Below are positions 1 through 10,864 of a stretch of 64,000 nt of DNA, one piece after another. The notes beneath the pieces are model-generated. The model was not told the origin of the DNA, did not search any database, and saw nothing but the letters and a program-made list of their open reading frames with translations. How positions within the stretch are numbered: the stretch's first letter is position 1; each line of letters starts with the position of its first letter. The stretch is from Asterias amurensis (taxonomy: Eukaryota > Echinodermata > Asteroidea > Forcipulatida > Asteriidae): NCBI RefSeq assembly GCF_032118995.1, contig NC_092659.1, positions 10,395,177 to 10,459,176 on the forward strand. The letters are read 5' to 3'. The position numbers and the translations under genes were made by a program.

Positions 1-2024
1 CACAAGATAACTAACCAACGCACACCTCTATGCACAAGATAACTAACCAACGCACACCTCTATGCACAAGATAACTAACCAACGCACACCTCTATGCACA
101 AGATAACTAACCAACGCACACCTCTATGCACAAGATAACTAACAAACGCACACCTCTATGCACAAGATAACTAACCAACGCACACCTCTATGCACAAGAT
201 AACTAACCAACGCACACCTCTATGCACAAGATAACTAACCAACGCACACCTCTATGCACAAGATAACTAACCAACGCACACCTCTATGCACAAGATAACT
301 AACCAACGCACACCTCTATGCACAAGATAACTAACAAACGCACACCTCTATGCACAAGATAACTAACCAACGCACACCTCTATGCACAAGATAACTAACC
401 AACGCACACCTCTATGCACAAGATAACTAACCAACGCACACCTCTATGCACAAGATAACTAACCAACGCACACCTCTATGCACAAGATAACTAACCAACG
501 CACACCTCTATGCACAAGATAACTAACTAACGCACACCTCTATGCACAAGATAACTAACCAACGCACACCTCTATGCACAAGATAACTAACTAACGCACA
601 CCTCTATGCACAAGATAACTAACTAACGCACACCTCTATGCACAAGATAACTAACCAACGCACACCTCTATGCACAAGATAACTAACTAACGCACACCTC
701 TATGCACAAGATAACTAACCAACGCACACCTCTATGCACAAGATAACTAACCAACGCACACCTCTATGCACAAGATAACTAACCAACGCACACCTCTATG
801 CACAAGATAACTAACCAACGCACACCTCTATGCACAAGATAACTAACCAACGCACACCTCTATGCACAAGATAACTAACCAACGCACACCTCTATGCACA
901 AGATAACTAACCAACGCACACCTCTATGCACAAGATAACTAACCAACGCACACCTCTATGCACAAGATAACTAACCAACGCACACCTCTATGCACAAGAT
1001 AACTAACCAACGCACACCTCTATGCACAAGATAACTAACCAACGCACACCTCTATGCACAAGATAACTAACCAACGCACACCTCTATGCACAAGATAACT
1101 AACCAACGCACACCTCTATGCACAAGATAACTAACTAACGCACACCTCTATGCACAAGATAACTAACTAACGCACACCTCTATGCACAAGATAACTAACC
1201 AACGCACACCTCTATGCACAAGATAACTAACCAACGCACACCTCTATGCACAAGATAACTAACCAACGCACACCTCTATGCACAAGATAACTAACTAACG
1301 CACACCTCTATGCACAAGATAACTAACCAACGCACACCTCTATGCACAAGATAACTAACCAACGCACACCTCTATGCACAAGATAACTAACCAACGCACA
1401 CCTCTATGCACAAGATAACTAACCAACGCACACCTCTATGCACAAGATAACTAACTAACGCACACCTCTATGCACAAGATAACTAACCAACGCACACCTC
1501 TATGCACAAGATAACTAACCAACGCACACCTCTATACACAAGATAACTAACCAACGCACACCTCTATGCACAAGATAACTAACCAACGCACACCTCTATG
1601 CACAAGATAACTAACTAACGCACACCTCTATGCACAAGATAACTAACCAACGCACACCTCTATGCACAAGATAACTAACCAACGCACACCTCTATGCACA
1701 AGATAACTAACCAACGCACACCTCTATACACAAGATAACTAACCAACGCACACCTCTATACACAAGATAACTAACCAACGCACACCTCTATGCACAAGAT
1801 AACTAACCAACGCACACCTCTATGCACAAGATAACTAACCAACGCACACCTCTATGCACAAGATAACTAACTAACGCACACCTCTATGCACAAGATAACT
1901 AACTAACGCACACCTCTATGCACAAGATAACTAACCAACGCACACCTCTATGCACAAGATAACTAACCAACGCACACCTCTATGCACAAGATAACTAACC
2001 AACGCACACCTCTATGCACAAGAT
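1..2024. repeat. 32-bp satellite array, about 63 copies
   Basis: An almost perfect tandem array of a 32-bp unit (CACAAGATAACTAACCAACG followed by CACACCTCTATG) starts at the window edge and stops abruptly at 2024, so it probably continues to the left. Copies differ mainly at one position: AACCAACG becomes AACTAACG or, twice, AACAAACG (near 141 and 333, six units apart). A few units have CTATAC for CTATGC. The T variant recurs at about 1131, 1291, 1451 and 1611, exactly 160 bp apart, which shows a five-unit higher-order period. There are no spacers, so it is not CRISPR. No coding function is seen. Confidence 0.98.
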
Positions 2025-2345
2025 GAGCATAGCCAGGAATTAAACCACGGCCACATTCGTGAGGGGCGAGCACTTTTCACACTAGCCATCTATGCCACCC
2101 CTTGGCCACCAAAGAAAATGACTTCAGGTTTTGTCTTTGCTTTCTTCTTTTTCCACAAATGTCCCAAAGGGGAGACTTTAGATGGTCCTTTTCCACAGTA
2201 ATGCGCATGCAGACCTATATGCTTGCAATAATGAGCATGCGCACGTACATGTACGCAATCAGAGCCGCCAAAAAAGACTGTTATGTCTGCTGCTGCAAGC
2301 GTCTCAAAAGTCTCCCAATTTATAAAGTCTATCTTATTCAACAGA

Positions 2346-2821
2346 AACAGAGCATCTGTAAAATGTGAGCAGCAGTAGAACCTTTTGAGTTAACAGCATC
2401 TTCAAGTGCGGATCTATGAACCTTGTTTTAGGGGGAACATCTGTGAGAGAGTGAGCACACGAGTGTGAAACCTTTGGGGCATGGGTATGGGCCTGCTTAA
2501 GGGCCCGGGAAAATTGTGCATTCTAGATGCTCTGTGGTGCAATCTTTAGGCCAATAAGAGGCATACAGAATGGAACAGAGCATCTGTAAAATGTAAGCAG
2601 CAGTAGAACCTTTTAGGTTGACAGCATCTTCAAGTGCGTGTCTTTGAACCAAGTGTTAGGGAATACTGTCAAAGCGTGAGCATGTAAGTGTGAAACCTTA
2701 CGGCATGGGTTCGGGCCCGCTTAAGGGCCTTGGAAAATTTTGCATTCTAGATGCTCTGTGGTGCAATCTTAGGCCAATAAGGGGCTTCAGAATGGAACAG
2801 AGCATCTGTAAAATGTGAGCA
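2346..2821. repeat. Tandem duplication, period about 225 bp
   Basis: A segment starting AACAGAGCATCTGTAAAATG at 2346 is repeated from 2574 (period 228) and again, only partly, from 2796 (period 222). The second copy is diverged by scattered substitutions and small indels. The third copy breaks off near 2821 in AT-rich DNA. No ORF is conserved between the copies. It looks like an old non-coding tandem duplication. Confidence 0.85.
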
Positions 2822-2824
2822 ATT

Positions 2825-3189
2825 AACAATTCTTTGCAAAATTATTATAAATGGAATTTAAATATAGCATATATATTTATAGGAACAGCAAATAAGGCAA
2901 TATAGACATTGCAGAAAGATGAATAAGTATGCAGGAATCTACATCATCACAACTTGTTCCAGCCTGCTACATGTATATCAATCAGCTTAATGTCAACAAA
3001 CCCATGCTTCGTTTACATGTGTATGATGGATAGACCCCAATGCATAACACATGCCCTCACTGGGGCCAAAGAAGGCAAATGATCGGATGATCGTAGTTGT
3101 TGTTTTTGTGTGAAAATGTGCGCGTGAGCTCAGAGTCAGTATAGCACTTTGCGTTATGCAAGGGGTTTATTCACCCAAACTAGGCAATG
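2825..3189. other. Non-coding stretch with a fragment of repeat family K
   Basis: No gene is seen. Positions about 3116-3168 resemble part of the dispersed repeat found at 12105-12365 and 45421-45665 (GCGTTATGCAAGGGG core). The rest is AT-rich unique-looking sequence. Confidence 0.4.
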
Positions 3190-3335
3190 ACAAGGTAATA
3201 CCAGCCAGTAACCAACACAGTATGTTCTGTTTCTGTTCCAAATCGCGTATCAGAGATCTTGCCTTTCATGCAGCTGCTGCCCGGCTGTGGAATTCCCTTC
3301 CCCGTAACATCCAGGAAGCTAACACACTTCAGCTC
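3190..3335 (+). pseudogene. Non-LTR retrotransposon reverse transcriptase, C-terminal remnant
   Basis: The plus-strand frame reads SKSRIRDLAFHAAAARLWNS then LPRNIQEANTLQLLK. This is the hallmark end of CR1/L2/Jockey-type reverse transcriptases (pattern F-x-A-A-x-R-L-W-N-S-L-P). The protein normally continues for 10-20 residues, but here it is cut off by a TTAA MITE beginning at 3336. Only about 50 residues of a protein of some 900 remain, so it is dead. The exact LINE clade cannot be settled from this fragment. Confidence 0.75.
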
Positions 3336-4351
3336 TTAAAGGCAGTAGACACTATTGGTAATTACTCAAATTAATTATTAGCATAAAAAGTTACTTAGTA
3401 ACAAGCAATAATTTTGTCTTGTTTTCCCCCCTTACATACATGTAGTACTGACTCAATTCCATATTTTGTATAAGTATGTGTATTTTTTCTGATAACTATG
3501 TTTATATTTCTGTTGTAACTGTTGTTTGTTGTATTGTAAAGCGCTTAGAGATGTTTATTCATATTATGCACTATATGAATGTAGTTTTCCTATTCCTATT
3601 CCTATTCCTATTCCTATTCCTATTCCTATTCCTTTTCCTATTCCTATTCCTATTCCTATTCCTATTCCTATTCCCATTCCCATTCCCATTCCCATTCCCA
3701 TTCCCATTCCCATTCCCATTCCCATTCCCTTTCCCATTCCTATTCCTATTCCTATTCCTATTCCTTTTCCTATTCCTATTCCTTTTCCTATTCCTATTCC
3801 TATTCCTATTCCTATTCCTATTCCTATTCCTATTCCTATTCCTATTCCTTTTCCTATTCCTATTCCTATTCCTATTCCTATTCCTATTCCTATTCCTATT
3901 CCCATTCCCATTCCCATTCCCATTCCCATTCCCATTCCCATTCCCATTCCCATTCCCATTCCCATTCCTATTCCTATTCCTATTCCTATTCCTATTCCTA
4001 TTCCTGTTCCTATTCCTATTCCTATTCCTATTCCTATTCCCATTCCCAAGTGAGGTTGACAGTATAAAACATTGTGAGAAACGGCTCCCTCTGAAGTAAT
4101 GAGAAAGAAGTAAATTTCCACAAATTTGATTTTGAGACCTCAGATTTAGAATTTGAGGTCTTGAAATCAAGCATCTAAAAGCACACAACTTTGTGTGACA
4201 AGGGTGTTTTTTTCTTTCATTATTATCTCGCAACTGCGACGACCAAATGAGCTCAAATTGTCACAGCTTTGTTATTTTATGCATATGTTGAGATACACCA
4301 AGTGAAAAGACTGGTCTTTGATAATAAACCAATAGTGTCCACTGTCTTTAA
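3336..4351 (+). mobile_element. TTAA MITE family A, copy A1, split by a later insertion
   Basis: Both ends are TTAA. The left end reads TTAAAGGCAGTAGACACTAT and the right end is its inverted counterpart (AATAGTGTCCACTGTCTTTAA). The internal parts match a complete copy at 42265-42651. Between 3410 and 4047 the element is interrupted by a LINE 3' tail and a hexamer array; removing them restores the family A order (AAGCAAT joined to GTGAGGTTGACAGTATAAAA). It is non-autonomous, with no transposase. Confidence 0.85.
3410..4047 (+). repeat. LINE 3' tail ending in a (ATTCCT/ATTCCC)n hexamer array
   Basis: 3410-3585 is a 5'-truncated LINE 3' UTR, recognised by GTAAAGCGCTTAGAG and GCACTATATGAATG just before the tail. 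It runs into about 77 hexamers (3586-4047), consistent with CR1/L2-type LINEs whose 3' ends are short tandem repeats. Blocks of ATTCCC (3670-3738 and 3898-3966) lie 228 bp apart inside an ATTCCT background, so a block of 38 hexamers was probably duplicated. The hexamer keeps all reading frames open (Ile-Pro, Phe-Leu, Gly-Ile, Asn-Arg repeats). These are artefacts of the repeat and not genes. Confidence 0.85.
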
Positions 4352-5071
4352 AAATTAGACATCAATTTGTTTTATTAAAAGGTCATAATGTCATTTGCTT
4401 GTAATTTTTTTTCTTTTCTGTGTATCCGTCTTATTGCATTATTTTTTGTGTCAGTTTTTGTAAAGCGCTCCAATCTTTGATGGGGGTGATACAAAATGCC
4501 TTTGGTGTTTTGTCCCTGCTGCCATCACCCTTTGATTTAATGAGTGAACTGATGTTTCCTATAGGAAGTAAGAAAGGAAGGCGGTCGGCCATTCCATGAT
4601 TATGACTCATATCTTATTTGGGTAAATTAGGTCTTCCTAATGTATGTACTTGGTAGTGTCAAAGTCAAGCTAAAAATATTAGGCTGTATCAGTCCTGATA
4701 CAATAAATGACCCACATATTTTTTCTTCCCAAATTTGGCATTTACAATTAAGAATGTTAATATTTTTAAAACTACAGTCCAGAGAGTTATACAACCCACA
4801 TTTAAGAGAAAGTAAACAAACTTTGTACCTGACGTTTACATGGTGGAAAGAATTGAACCTAATTAAACTTAACATCTAATGCAAAACAATTTCCTCAGCC
4901 AATCAGCGTTGTTTCCCAGTACACCCCTCCCAGAGGTTAGTGACGAGCCGTAACGATACGCTGCGCTGCCCATGGTAGCGAGGCTGCCCAGCCTTTAGCT
5001 GTAGCTGCCTATTCAGATATGGCCTAAGTCTAGTAACTCGACTTCTGATTGCAGTTAGCTATAGTTCTTAC
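4352..5071. other. Non-coding; possible resumption of the older LINE 3' UTR
   Basis: About 4440-4510 contains TTTTGTAAAGCGCTCC followed by a tail-like segment. It may be the 3' UTR of the LINE whose coding end lies at 3190-3335, with MITE A1 inserted between. The remainder to 5071 shows no exon on either strand. In particular, no downstream calpain exon is found here. Confidence 0.4.
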
Positions 5072-5268
5072 CCATCACTCCAGGCACCATTCCATTCCTT
5101 TTCACCCCATGGATTGCGCAATCTAACAAGATGTATCTTCTCCTTATTAAAGATTGCTAACATGCCAGCAGCACCAAGCTTGACAGTCTTTACAGCAGTC
5201 ACTCCATATGCATGACCTTTGACCAATCCAACATCAGTCTTTGCTTCCATCTCCTCAGCTGATTTCAC
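5072..5268 (-). CDS. CAPN5: Calpain coding exon 5 (residues 233-297, catalytic His251 and Asn284)
   Basis: It runs from ATACAG/GTGAAA to ATGG/GTAAG. It encodes [20 protein letters not shown] and, further on, [20 protein letters not shown]. It ends in phase 2, so at least one further exon is required; none is visible to the left in this window. Confidence 0.93.
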
Positions 5269-8200
5269 CTGTATCCAATACAACAACATGTTATTGCTTT
5301 GGGTGAAACAAGCTGATTGAGATGACCAACAAGTATTGTCAAGGATTCAACTTTGAGTCCACTGTGTAGTTTATCAGTCACTCTTTACTTTGTATCACTA
5401 ATGTTATCACCAATATTATGTGCAAATGTGGTTACAAGAATAATGTAATGTTCTGACTAATCCTTCTCGTCAAATCTCTCATTCCAGTTGGTTAAAACAA
5501 TAATCATTTTGGTTTCACAATAATTAAAGCCACTTACATGTATTTATAGGTATTTGGATCCCTAGGTTAAATTGTCAAGACTGATTGTCCCACAAATAAA
5601 AATGTGTACCAAGTCAATTTGATTTATTAGTCCTACATTACATTATCTATTTCTTATAACGTTTACCCCACCTACTGATAGTTTCAGATCTAGTCACAAC
5701 TGGCCACAAATTGACCTTTACCACCGTGTGGTCATCTTGATTTTACTCAATTCCAACTCATGGTAACCAAACTGAGGCTGGTCATATAGTCTGGTGCCAT
5801 GTGCAATTTGTTAGCGAATGTTAGCATTCATTGCTGTTATTGGAAACAGGGAACATGAACAAGATGATGACAATGTGATTAAGGTCTATACCTGGTCATC
5901 AAGTCCACTTCACATTCCTCAACCCAGAAGCAGCTTCTTTCAGCACACTTTATACGTACATGTAACCTACTCAGTTAGCTAGAATAATCTGCCATTATCT
6001 CTGTCCCAATGGGATGGAAAACAAACTCAAGTCCTCTTTAGTTTCACCCTTAGTACTCCCACTACCATCACTTTGTGTTTTCTCTACAATTGGCTTCCTT
6101 GTCAAATAGGATTTCACTTTTAAGCATACAAAATTGTAGAAGCAGTTTTATAATATAGTTGCCGGTATAATATTTTGTGTCCATGCTGTTTTGCCGTTGT
6201 TCTATTTTTAAAGGCATATTCACCATTTTGGACCTGGTCCTCACTCTTCATGTTTCCCTTATCAAGCTGTCAAGCACACCCGTTGCACGGAGTGAAAATA
6301 AATGTTACATTGAATTATTTCTTGTAATACATAAACCAAAGACTTTACCTTAATAGATGCACTCATTAGAAACTTTCTCTCACTGTACTTCTTGAGGTCT
6401 TTGTGGAGTTTTTTCTTTTTCTCAAAGTCCTGGAGGTAATTTTCATCAACTAGAGAGATGGATTCAGCAACTCCACCAGTGAAATCAACCAATGCATCTG
6501 CAGTGTTTCCTCCATCCAGATTCTCATAACAACCACTCAGCCTAGTCAAAAACAATCAAAAACAACCACTCAGCCTAGTCAAAAACAATAAAAAACAACC
6601 ACTCAGCCTAGTCAAAAACAATCAAAAACAACCACTCAGAGTAGTCAAAAACAAATCAAAACAACTCAACGTTATTTCTTTGAGAAGAGACTTTGATACA
6701 AATGGTCTAGTTTGTGGTACACTCAGGGTTTCAGGCGATTCGAACGTGATTTAGCTAAACAAAAATTCCAAAAGGAAAAATAACAAATTTAACTTATGCA
6801 AAATAACAAAAAATACGAGTTGATCGTCCGGGGTTTTTTTCAAAAAAGAGGAGGATGAGGGCCTTACTATTTACTATTTTTTTCAAGATGGCCGCTAAGT
6901 ATTTCAAATCAAACAGGCCACCAATTCATCAGTTTGAATCAACCGCAAACTTATTTATACCTGTTAGTTGCATGAGGACCTGTGTTAACACTAACATTTT
7001 AACAGGGTCGGATAACACTAAAAAGATTTGCTGGTAGGCAATCACTAAAATTGTTTTATGAAACAGATGGTTACAAGTGATCGAGAGCGTCACGTTATAT
7101 TTTTTAAAATTTGTTTTTACAAAAATAGAAAAATAGTAAATAAAAGGATGCGGCCCCAAAAAGGGATGCGGGCGGGGACGATCAACTGTTTTTTAATTTT
7201 AATTGGCCTTAAGTAGGAAGAATATCATGTTTGGGTACACTAAATTGAATTATTATTGTTTTAAATCCCCATTCATGCGCACATCATGTAGGAAACTACA
7301 GCATTTCTAGACATCAAAAAGTGTCTTTACTTAATGTACATTTGAGTAATCACTAGAAATAAATTCTTAAAAAAAAAAAATTCTTAAAAAAAAAAAAAAA
7401 AAATTGGATAGCAAGCTAATGAGGCTACCCAGTAGAAACATGAATGCTTTGATGAAACCATCTACGCTGACGACTCGACAGTTCCTAGCCAACCCATTTA
7501 AATGAAGATTTATATGACCACTTTTCAAGTCAATATGCTACTTTATATCTTTGAATATTGTGCCCTGTGGTTACAATACAATATTTGAGGTGAGGTTGAT
7601 GTGTAACTACTTACTTGGCATATGCTTTCTCAAGTAAGGCACTCCAGAATTCATTCCGCTCCTTGGAATGAACATAGACTAGCTTATTATTGTGAGTTGG
7701 TAGTCGATCATCGACGACTACATCAAGCCATTGATTGAAACGCCAGAAGCGGAAATGGAATACACCACTGTGCTGCTTAGGGTTCTCATCATCCCAGTCT
7801 TGACTCTTGTAGTCGGGTAATACCTACATTTATACAATCATGTACACAATCAATACACTATAATGATCAAGAAATACACTCAAGAAGTGCATTTGTCAAC
7901 TTCATACTTTATGTACTGTATCTGAAAATGGTAGTATTTAGTAGACAAGGGGGATCCCCTAAGGACATACAACAGGAAAGCCAACTTGTTTTGATTTACA
8001 TTATCATAGGAAATGCAATTTGATAAAACAAACTATGAGACAAAAGGTCTGAATGGCTTCATAAGCTTTGTTCTTCTTGTTGAAACTTATTGAACGAGGC
8101 TGTTATGACATATGACATTGAAGCTTACTGTGGTACGAAAAACGCCCTAACATTTTCATGGGAATCATTATTCTTTCTTCTGTTAAATTGCAAAAATATA

Positions 8201-10704
8201 TACAACTAGCATTATTGAAGTCCTAATTCAATATTCGGTTTCAAGACACTCAATTGAATTGGTCGTCTGAGTTGCGAGATAAAAATGAAAGGAAAACCAC
8301 CCTTGTCACACGAAGTTGTGTGCTTTCAGATGCTTGATTTCAAGACCTGAAAATCTAATTCTGAGGTCTCAAAATCAAATTCGTGGAAAATTACTTCTTT
8401 CTCAAAAACTAGATCACTTGAGAGGGAGCCCTTTATCACAATGTTTTATACACGTACTATCAGCCTCTCGCCATTACTCGTTACCAAGTAAGTTTTATGC
8501 TAATAATTATTTTGAGTAAATACCAATAGTTTCCACTGCCTTTAAGCAAAAGAAGTCATCTTAGGTTCAAGTTGCTCCTAATTATAAGTTCTCTATTTCT
8601 TAAGATACCTACCCTTTCCCATAGTTCCTTTTCTTGTGCAAGGTTAGCACATGATGCAACGAACCAGCAGTTACCAAGCTGTCCTTGACTAACATCTCCT
8701 GTACTTGGGCCTTCTACCACAAGATGAGGTTTATCATTCAACTCCTGTCATACACAAAATAACAGTCTCATGCTTTTTATAACTCATTATGCAGGATTTA
8801 CAGTTCATACGTTCATCAGTTAATGATCCATTTTAATGGACCTAACATGCCTAAAGGCATGACACAAATAGCAAAAACAGAGATGAAAATCACAGGCCCT
8901 TTCATTATCAGCATCTTTAGGGTTTTAGTTGTTTTTCTCAACGAATGTTTAAAATCATGGTGTCCCTATGTATTTCATTACGAGCAAGCTTGTACTATGT
9001 TCTTCATGGGTTGAAATTTCATTTTGCTCCAATCTTCATGATCAAATCAATCAACAGAGCCCCAATTTGAAGCAAAGTTTTAACCTAATAGAACTCCATT
9101 AATCTGAACAGAAAATCTAGGATGTTATGGGCGGTTTAAAAACATAACCTGAACTGTGAGCTCGAAGTGTGAAACTTGAAAGAGCACAAAAGCTTGTGAG
9201 CAGGAAGCGTGCTTACATGTACTCTGCAATCTGGGAAATTCTATAATGTAATGCAATCAACATGGATGAGTTTTTTGTTGGCAATTTCATTACAGAGAAA
9301 TAAGCTATTTAATTAACAGTTGTGCACTGAAGTTTTCAATGTCATCTCAATGACGCAAAAATACTATAAAAGTGATTGAAAACAATATTCATAAAATACC
9401 TAAGACAGTTTATCCATTCTGATTGGTCGAGAGGGCATCATGAGGTGTTGTTTAAACGGATGATATGGCACCTGTAAAAAGTCTTTTAACACGGGCGTGA
9501 CGCGCGCTTGCACTTGTGCGTATTAGACAGTTTCTTCATTGCTATTGGTCGAGAGCAGCGGCTGAAACAGTTGTGCAACATCATGCGATTCGCGCGGCAA
9601 ACACAGCATGTCCTTATAAGGAGTTGTTTACCCGAGGGCCTAACCGTTTTATAGCTGGAGGGGTGTTGTGTTGAAAGAAATCATTGAATAATTATAGTTT
9701 TCGCATTTATTTTACCTTTTGACCAAAAGTGTTGACGTTTTTTGACCGAAAAGGTATTTATGAATGGGAATCAAAGTGTGTTCAATCTGTTTTCAACTAG
9801 TGGTTTAAACCCGCCGAGGCCTGGTTCTTGATAATTTACCTTGACTTCGTCTTGGTTAAATTATCAAATCCAGGCCTCGGCGCGGGTTTAAACCAATAGT
9901 TGAAAACCTCTACACCACACATTGATTCCCTTAACAACATACACCTTTGAAACTGAGTATGAGTGTCTCTGTTATGTACAGATAACGTCTGCACATTAAT
10001 GTATGTACAGATAACGTATGGGCACCACACTAATTTCAGACTGTTGTCGGGTCAAGATACATGTAACATTCTATCTGATAGTACAGCTGCTTGTTGCATG
10101 TTAGTCACATGTTCAGAACAAAAATTACAACTCGTCAAATTCCGAGGGCCTTTCGCGGCAGTATTTGAAGTAATACGCAGGACGCCTGTGGGCTGTATGT
10201 GTGCATGCTAAGAGTTTGAAACCCCTTTGTCTTTGTTTCAGTTACTCATATCACAGTTGGTGTTTCATCTTTCACAACTTTTGAACAATTAAGGTTGTAT
10301 AAACATGGAGTTTACAAATAGCCGAGCATTGCACTTGCCCTTTTCAGATACATACAACAAATGAAAATTACAAGGGTCGACTTTTAACGTCTCTTTTTGC
10401 TTGAATGCATCCAGAGATATGGTTTTATCTTTATGTTCTTATGAATTTGATCTAAATGAAATTTAAGAAGAAAGAAGAAAAAAAGGGGGCAAAACGGAGA
10501 TATCACATCTCTGCAAATATGAATGTTTTTCTTGCTACTCACTGTGGGTCTCTTCCATTCAATAGTTCCTGGAGAGCTTCGTTTGTTGAAGAGAGAAGCA
10601 TTAGTTGCAGGAAACTCAGGATCTTCCCATGGCTTACCACTTGCTGTACATCTCTTGACAATATCCTCATACTTCTGACCTTTGAAGGGGACTATCTTCA
10701 CCAT
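5072..10704 (-). CDS. CAPN5: Calpain-5-like cysteine protease, N-terminal part (five coding exons)
   Basis: This is a minus-strand gene for a Ca2+-dependent intracellular cysteine protease. The coding exons are 10543-10704, 8613-8744, 7615-7823, 6349-6541 and 5072-5268; all junctions are GT-AG and the phases agree (0,0,2,0,2). The joined product covers residues 1-297 and is closest to CAPN5/TRA-3 in the spacing of all motifs. The catalytic triad is intact: Cys80 in QGQLGNCWF, His251 in VKGHAYGV and Asn284 in RLRNPWG. Family motifs such as [29 protein letters not shown] and [15 protein letters not shown] are present. The start (MVKIVPF) follows an 8-nt UTR piece and a 3' splice site at 10713/10712, so a non-coding exon lies upstream. 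The rest of the protease core and the C-terminal domains are not found down to position 1: they lie beyond the window or are lost. Confidence 0.93.
5706..5900 (+). repeat. Dispersed repeat family L, copy 1
   Basis: It lies in calpain intron 4. It matches 46769-46960 in inverse orientation (for example TTACCAAACTGAGGCTGG and TTAGCATTCATTG). The ends are roughly inverted (GACCTTTA...ATCTTGA against AAGATG...TTAAGGTC), so it is probably an old MITE. Confidence 0.6.
6349..6541 (-). CDS. CAPN5: Calpain coding exon 4 (residues 168-232)
   Basis: The 3' splice site GACTAG/GCTGAG is at 6542/6541 and the 5' splice site AAG/GTAAAG at 6349/6348. It encodes [20 protein letters not shown], then [10 protein letters not shown] and a lysine-rich segment ending SASIK. 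The splice acceptor and first 11 exon bases lie inside a 33-bp tandem repeat described separately. Confidence 0.92.
6531..6662. repeat. Four 33-bp tandem copies across a calpain splice acceptor
   Basis: The unit AACCACTCAGCCTAGTCAAA plus AACAATCAAAAAC starts at 6531, 6564, 6597 and 6630, exactly 33 bp apart. On the minus strand each of the first three copies carries the acceptor TAG followed by GCTGAGTGGTTGTT, the start of calpain exon 4. The fourth has a changed acceptor (CTACTCTGAGTGG). Use of the duplicated upstream acceptors would read Leu-Ser-Gly-Cys-Phe and soon stop, so only the copy nearest the exon is productive. Confidence 0.93.
6818..7187. mobile_element. MITE family G, copy G1
   Basis: The terminal inverted repeat is AGTTGATCGTCC (left) and GGACGATCAACT (right). 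The ends carry GAGGATG and GGATGCGG motifs also seen in the second copy at 58165-58418. It lies in calpain intron 3 and has no coding capacity. Confidence 0.8.
7615..7823 (-). CDS. CAPN5: Calpain coding exon 3 (residues 99-168)
   Basis: It runs from ATGTAG/GTATTA to AA/GTAAG and carries 209 nt. It encodes [20 protein letters not shown], then [20 protein letters not shown], then [20 protein letters not shown] and [10 protein letters not shown], the conserved core of protease domain PC1. Confidence 0.93.
8249..8545 (-). mobile_element. TTAA MITE family A, copy A2, truncated
   Basis: It matches family A in reverse orientation and ends at TTAA (8542-8545) with AATAGTTTCCACTGCCTTTAA. The opposite end (the part with ACACCAAGTGAGAAGACTGG) is missing. 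It lies in calpain intron 2. Confidence 0.8.
8613..8744 (-). CDS. CAPN5: Calpain coding exon 2 (residues 55-98, catalytic Cys80)
   Basis: The 3' splice site ATGACAG lies just before 8744 and the 5' splice site GG/GTAGGT just after 8613. It encodes 44 codons in phase 0 with the active-site motif [13 protein letters not shown] and the helix AQEKELWER. Confidence 0.93.
9395..9690 (+). repeat. Dispersed repeat family H, copy 1
   Basis: The segment with AATACCTAAGACAGTTTATC and ATTGGTCGAGAG is internally repeated (about 9400-9440 and 9528-9560). It resembles 11288-11530 (AATACCTCAGACAGTTGCTA). It is a probable old MITE in calpain intron 1; the ends are not sharply defined. Confidence 0.5.
9766..9930. 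mobile_element. Foldback MITE family F, copy F1
   Basis: A hairpin-forming element: GGGAATCAAAGTGTGTTCAA at the left is inverted at the right as TTGATTCCC. The inner arms TTTAAACCCGCCGAGGCCTG and CAGGCCTCGGCGCGGGTTTA are also complementary. A second copy lies at 58976-59139. It is in calpain intron 1. Confidence 0.85.
10543..10704 (-). CDS. CAPN5: Calpain coding exon 1 (residues 1-54)
   Basis: It begins at the ATG at 10704-10702 and ends at a strong 5' splice site (CACA, then GTGAGTA) at 10542. It encodes the N-terminal anchor and the conserved stretch [15 protein letters not shown]...IEWKRPT. The exon itself starts at 10712, after CTCCAG. Confidence 0.9.
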
Positions 10705-10712
10705 GATTCAAT

Positions 10713-10864
10713 CTGGAGACTGAACACACAAATACACTTGTCTGGATGTAATTTGAGACTCTCGGATTTCAGTACAAAAACTTGTTCATCTAAATGATGT
10801 AAAGTCAGCTTCACTGGCAGGAGATATGACAAGTGGTAACTGGTTTGGCAAAAATTGTTAACAA
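10713..10864. other. Upstream flank of calpain coding exon 1
   Basis: Minus-strand 3' splice site for the first coding exon (polypyrimidine-like GTGTTCAGTCTCCAG ending at 10713). Otherwise no feature is seen. Confidence 0.5.

Noticed and set aside
1..2024. CRISPR-like regular repeats
   Set aside because: The units are directly adjacent with no spacers, and the genome is animal.
2346..3966. Common origin of the 228-bp tandem period (2346) and the 228-bp hexamer block spacing (3670/3898)
   Set aside because: The sequences are unrelated; equal length appears to be coincidence.
3476..4233. Long open frames of Ile-Pro, Phe-Leu, Gly-Ile or Asn-Arg repeats on both strands
   Set aside because: They come from the ATTCCY hexamer, whose length is a multiple of three and lacks stops in every frame; the flanks are LINE and MITE sequence.
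10456..10797. Plus-strand open frame opposite calpain exon 1
   Set aside because: Antisense shadow of a clear calpain exon.
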